Shown here piece by piece: positions 61,318 to 64,000 of a stretch of DNA of 64,000 nucleotides. The notes beneath the pieces were generated by a model, which was given only the letters and a program-made list of their open reading frames with translations, did not search any database and was not told the DNA's origin. Numbering within the stretch: position 1 is the first letter of the stretch; every line of letters starts with the position of its first letter. The position numbers were made by a program, and so were the translations under genes. This DNA comes from Nocardioides albus. Lineage in GTDB: Bacteria; Actinomycetota; Actinomycetes; Propionibacteriales; Nocardioidaceae. Location: positions 1-64,000 of the forward strand of contig NZ_BMQT01000004.1 of assembly GCF_014648255.1 (NCBI RefSeq), written 5' to 3'.

Positions 61318-63510
61318 ATGCCAGTCCGCCAGCACCAGGCGAGGCCGCCACGGCCGCGCGGACGAGTCGTCATCGCACTCGTCCTGACGCTGCTGGCACC
61401 CCTTCTGCTGACGCTGTCGGCTACCACGCTGGCCGCTCCGGCCCAGGCTGTGGACGAGGTCGAGGAGACCGACCCGCTGGCGGTGAGCATCGACCAGCTC
61501 GACACGGTCAGCCTCGACGGCCGCACCAAGGGCAGGATCACGGTGCGCGGCAAGGTCGCCAACACCACCGAGGAGGAGTGGGCCGGGGTCAACGTCTACC
61601 CGTTCATCGGCAACACGCCGATCACCACCTCCGAGGATCTTGCCGAGGCGGCCGAGCTGCCTGCAGACGCTCTGGTCGGCGAGCGGATCGTGGCCGAGGG
61701 GGCGTACGCCGAGATCCCCGACCTCGCACCTGGCGAGACCTACTCGTGGTCGCTCACGGTGCCGCGCAAGCTCCTGCCGGTCACCGAGGCCGGGGTCTAC
61801 TGGTTCGGGGTCCACGCGCTGGGCGCCACCACGCCGAAGACCGCCGACGGTCGCGCGCGCACCTTCCTTCCGCTGGTCAAGGAGCCCAACAAGCCGGCCA
61901 AGGCCGAGAAGGTCTCGTTGGTCATGCCGCTGCGGCGCAGCGTGGTCTACGACGCCGACGGCAGCGTGAGCTACCTCCCCGGCTGGACTCGTGACCTCAG
62001 AGTGGGCGGGCGGCTCTACCGGATGCTTGAGACCGGCGCGGAGATGCCCGACCTGACCTGGGCCGTCGACCCGGCGTTGCTCGATGCCGTACGCAACCTC
62101 GCCGAAGGCAACCCGGCGCGCAACCTGGCGCCGACGGATGAGCCCGTCGAGGATCCTGAGGAGAGCGGCAGCCAGAGCGCTTCGCCCTCCGCGTCGGCAC
62201 TGCTGCCGAGCCCTTCGGCCAGCGCCGACGCCGATGCCGAAGCACCGACCAGCGAGGAGGCCCAGGACGCGCAGGAGGCCGCGACGGCCTGGCTGAGCCG
62301 CCTCCAGAAGGCGCTCGCCGGCCACAACGTGCTCGCCCTTCCCTACGCCGACCCCGACCTGTCCGCGCTCGCCACCAGCGATCCCGACCTGCTGGCCAGC
62401 GCCCGCAAGCAGACGACCAAGGCGCTCGCCGAGCTCGGTATCAAGGCGACTTCCGCCGTCGCTCCGCCGACCGGCTACCTCGACCGCGCGGCGGTCAACC
62501 TGCTCGAGCCGGGTGCGGTCAACCTGGTCAGCGACAAGATGTTCCGCGGTGCCACGCCGGTCATCGCCGACCTCGACGGTCACGAGATGATCGTGACCTC
62601 CTCCGGGGCGGCCGCCGGCGGACCCGGGCCCAACGACCCCACCGATGCGATCTCGGTACGCCAGCGCCTCGTCGCCGAGGCAGCTCTGCTCCGCGGTTCC
62701 GGCAAACCGCTGGTGGCGCTCCTCCCCGACGGCTGGCAGCCTCCGCAGGACGCGGCCTCGTACGTCGCCCCCTGGACGAAGGCCGCCTGGATCTCGTCCT
62801 CGACGCTGCCCGAGGCGGTCGCCGGGCACAAGCCGACGTCGGTCACCGCCGAGAAGCTCCGCTACCCCCGCCGCGAGATGAGGGCCGAGATCTCGGCCGA
62901 CCGGATCCGGACCGCCAACGAGCTCATCGGCGCGGGCGACATGCTGCAGCGCGTCCTGACGCACAACGACGAGGTCGCCGCCGACATCCTCAACGAGGCG
63001 CTGACCTCGACGTCCTATTCCGCCCGCCGGGGCTACACCGACGCGGCCGCCGATGCACTGACCTACGTCGGGGCCCAGCTGAGCTCGATCACCGTCAGCG
63101 TGCCTCCGAAGGTGATCCTCTCCAGTATGAAGGGCGGAGAGTTCCAGGTCACCCTGAGCAACGAGCTCGACGAACCGGTCACGGTGCGCCTGGACGCGAT
63201 CACCGACGAGTCGCTGCGGGTCGCGACCTCCGAGCCCGTCCAGCTCGACGCCAACTCGAAGGCCAGCTTCAACCTCGCGGCGAGCATGCGCGACACCGGC
63301 ACCCACACCGCCCTGATCGTGGTCACCGACACCAAGGGCAACCCGCTGGGCGGGCACGCCTCCGTACCCATCCGCCCCTCTCAGGTGAGCGGTGTGATCT
63401 GGTGGTTCGTCGGCACCGGCTGCGCGCTACTCTTCGCGGCGATCGCGGTCCGGCTCACCCGGCGCATCATGAAAGCCAAGAAAGCACGTACGTCTACGGG
63501 AGTGTTGTGA
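61318..63510 (+). CDS. DUF6049-type exported, membrane-anchored protein
   Basis: 730 aa. A signal peptide (VVIALVLTLLAPLLLTLSATTLAAPAQA) precedes an Ig-like N domain (KGRITVRGKVANTTEEEWAGVNVYPF), a Ser/Pro/Ala-rich linker (about residues 275-320), and a long middle domain. A C-terminal helix (VIWWFVGTGCALLFAAIAVRL) and a basic tail anchor it. It corresponds to Rv3909, which lies before the MurJ homologue in M. tuberculosis; it is GTGA-coupled to murJ, so a role in cell-wall assembly is likely but unproven. The -10 TATTCT is 7 nt before the ATG. Confidence 0.85.
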   Translation: MPVRQHQARPPRPRGRVVIALVLTLLAPLLLTLSATTLAAPAQAVDEVEETDPLAVSIDQLDTVSLDGRTKGRITVRGKVANTTEEEWAGVNVYPFIGNTPITTSEDLAEAAELPADALVGERIVAEGAYAEIPDLAPGETYSWSLTVPRKLLPVTEAGVYWFGVHALGATTPKTADGRARTFLPLVKEPNKPAKAEKVSLVMPLRRSVVYDADGSVSYLPGWTRDLRVGGRLYRMLETGAEMPDLTWAVDPALLDAVRNLAEGNPARNLAPTDEPVEDPEESGSQSASPSASALLPSPSASADADAEAPTSEEAQDAQEAATAWLSRLQKALAGHNVLALPYADPDLSALATSDPDLLASARKQTTKALAELGIKATSAVAPPTGYLDRAAVNLLEPGAVNLVSDKMFRGATPVIADLDGHEMIVTSSGAAAGGPGPNDPTDAISVRQRLVAEAALLRGSGKPLVALLPDGWQPPQDAASYVAPWTKAAWISSSTLPEAVAGHKPTSVTAEKLRYPRREMRAEISADRIRTANELIGAGDMLQRVLTHNDEVAADILNEALTSTSYSARRGYTDAAADALTYVGAQLSSITVSVPPKVILSSMKGGEFQVTLSNELDEPVTVRLDAITDESLRVATSEPVQLDANSKASFNLAASMRDTGTHTALIVVTDTKGNPLGGHASVPIRPSQVSGVIWWFVGTGCALLFAAIAVRLTRRIMKAKKARTSTGVL

Positions 63511-64000
63511 CAGCCACCGAGCAGAAGTCCGGCGGAAGCTCGGTCCTGGCCAACAGCGCCGTGATGGCCGCGGGCACCGTGTTCTCCAGGGCCAGCGGGT
63601 TCATCCGCTCAGCGCTCCTGGTCGCGGCCCTGGGCTCCGGGTTCCACGCCGATGTCTTCAACATCGCCAACACCGTCCCCAACATGCTCTACATCCTGCT
63701 GGCGGGCGGCGTCTTCAACGCGGTGCTCGTGCCGCAGCTGGTGAAGGCGCAGAAGAACGACGCGGACGGCGGGACTGCCTACACCGACCGGATCATCACG
63801 CTGGCGGGTCTCTTCCTCGGCGTGGTCACCATCGTCCTGGTGCTGGGCGCTCCGTGGCTGATGCGGCTCTACCTCGGCGCCAACTGGTACGAACCCGAGA
63901 ACGCCGCCCAGCTCGAGTCGGCCATCGACTTCGCCCGCTGGTGCCTGCCGCAGGTGTTCTTCTACGGCATGTTCGTGCTGGTCGGGCAGGTGCTCAACTC
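63507..64000 (+). CDS. murJ: Lipid II flippase MurJ (5' part, cut by window edge)
   Basis: The first 164 codons are present. After a short lead the sequence SSVLANSAVMAAGTVFSRASGFIRSALLVAALG matches the first helix of MurJ/MviN (MOP superfamily), with NTVPNMLYILLAGGVFNAVLVPQLVKA and ARWCLPQVFFYGMFVLVGQVLN. It flips lipid II to the outer face. The GTG overlaps the stop of the upstream gene. The 3' end lies outside. Confidence 0.93.
   Translation, partial: MTATEQKSGGSSVLANSAVMAAGTVFSRASGFIRSALLVAALGSGFHADVFNIANTVPNMLYILLAGGVFNAVLVPQLVKAQKNDADGGTAYTDRIITLAGLFLGVVTIVLVLGAPWLMRLYLGANWYEPENAAQLESAIDFARWCLPQVFFYGMFVLVGQVLN

Noticed and set aside
61279..63357. Open frame of about 690 codons opposite the DUF6049 gene
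   Set aside because: Antisense shadow; the plus-strand gene has a signal peptide, a C-terminal anchor and conserved synteny with murJ.

Overview
The window looks like chromosomal DNA of a high-GC actinobacterium, most probably a Nocardioidaceae (Nocardioides-like) genome; the family is inferred from gene content and style, not from a 16S sequence. It lies on one flank of the replication origin. The order ino1-padR-PBP1-GT87, the block rpsF-ssb-rpsR-rplI-dnaB, and the pair CCA-transferase / DUF6049 / murJ are all origin-proximal landmarks in actinobacteria, including Mycobacterium tuberculosis. An rRNA operon reads off the left edge. GTG and TTG starts, ATGA/GTGA overlaps and probable leaderless starts (a TANNNT -10 element 6-7 nt before the start codon) are common.

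Layout. 1-600: leader and four tandem promoters of an rRNA operon reading left; the 16S gene lies outside. 0.9-8.2 kb: small regulators and enzymes, an exported flavin amine oxidase with an exported RidA, a flavin monooxygenase, and an iron-storage pair (bfd, bfr) behind an IdeR box. 8.2-13.2 kb: glycerol use, with glpF-glpK divergent from an IclR regulator and a second glycerol kinase. 13.2-25.4 kb: accessory genes (DrrAB-like ABC exporter with MerR, NmlR-type MerR with alcohol dehydrogenase, enoyl-CoA hydratase with TetR, CPBP protease, cyclase, DUF1801 proteins, MarR/cupin). 25.4-31.2 kb: dnaB, then MATE and DinB on the other strand, then the S6-SSB-S18-L9 operon. A cluster of DnaA-box-like sites lies upstream of dnaB. 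31.2-35.1 kb: copper operon csoR-copZ-copA, with CopA carrying an unusual duplicated histidine-rich C-terminal extension and linkers made of repeated DNA. 35.1-39.2 kb: endonuclease IV, an acyltransferase-3/SGNH protein, a repeat-rich intergenic region and the remnant of a DUF4143 ATPase.

39.2-44.3 kb is the most unusual part: a tightly coupled operon for an ECF sigma factor, a small 168-aa protein, a cytoplasmic subtilase and a TPR-CHAT (caspase-like) protease. The sigma/small-protein/TPR-CHAT combination resembles the accessory proteins of type III-E CRISPR (Craspase) loci, but there is no CRISPR here.

44.6-56.3 kb is largely cell-envelope related: FemX-like transferase with an alanine-racemase-like protein, a bifunctional penicillin-binding protein with a GT87 membrane protein, padR-ino1 (inositol for phosphatidylinositol and mycothiol), and an adaptor-ATPase-permease export system. 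56.4-64 kb: a membrane protein with a C-terminal HTH, an SRPBCC protein, a LicD-like protein, CCA tRNA nucleotidyltransferase, the DUF6049 membrane-anchored protein, and the start of murJ, cut by the right edge.
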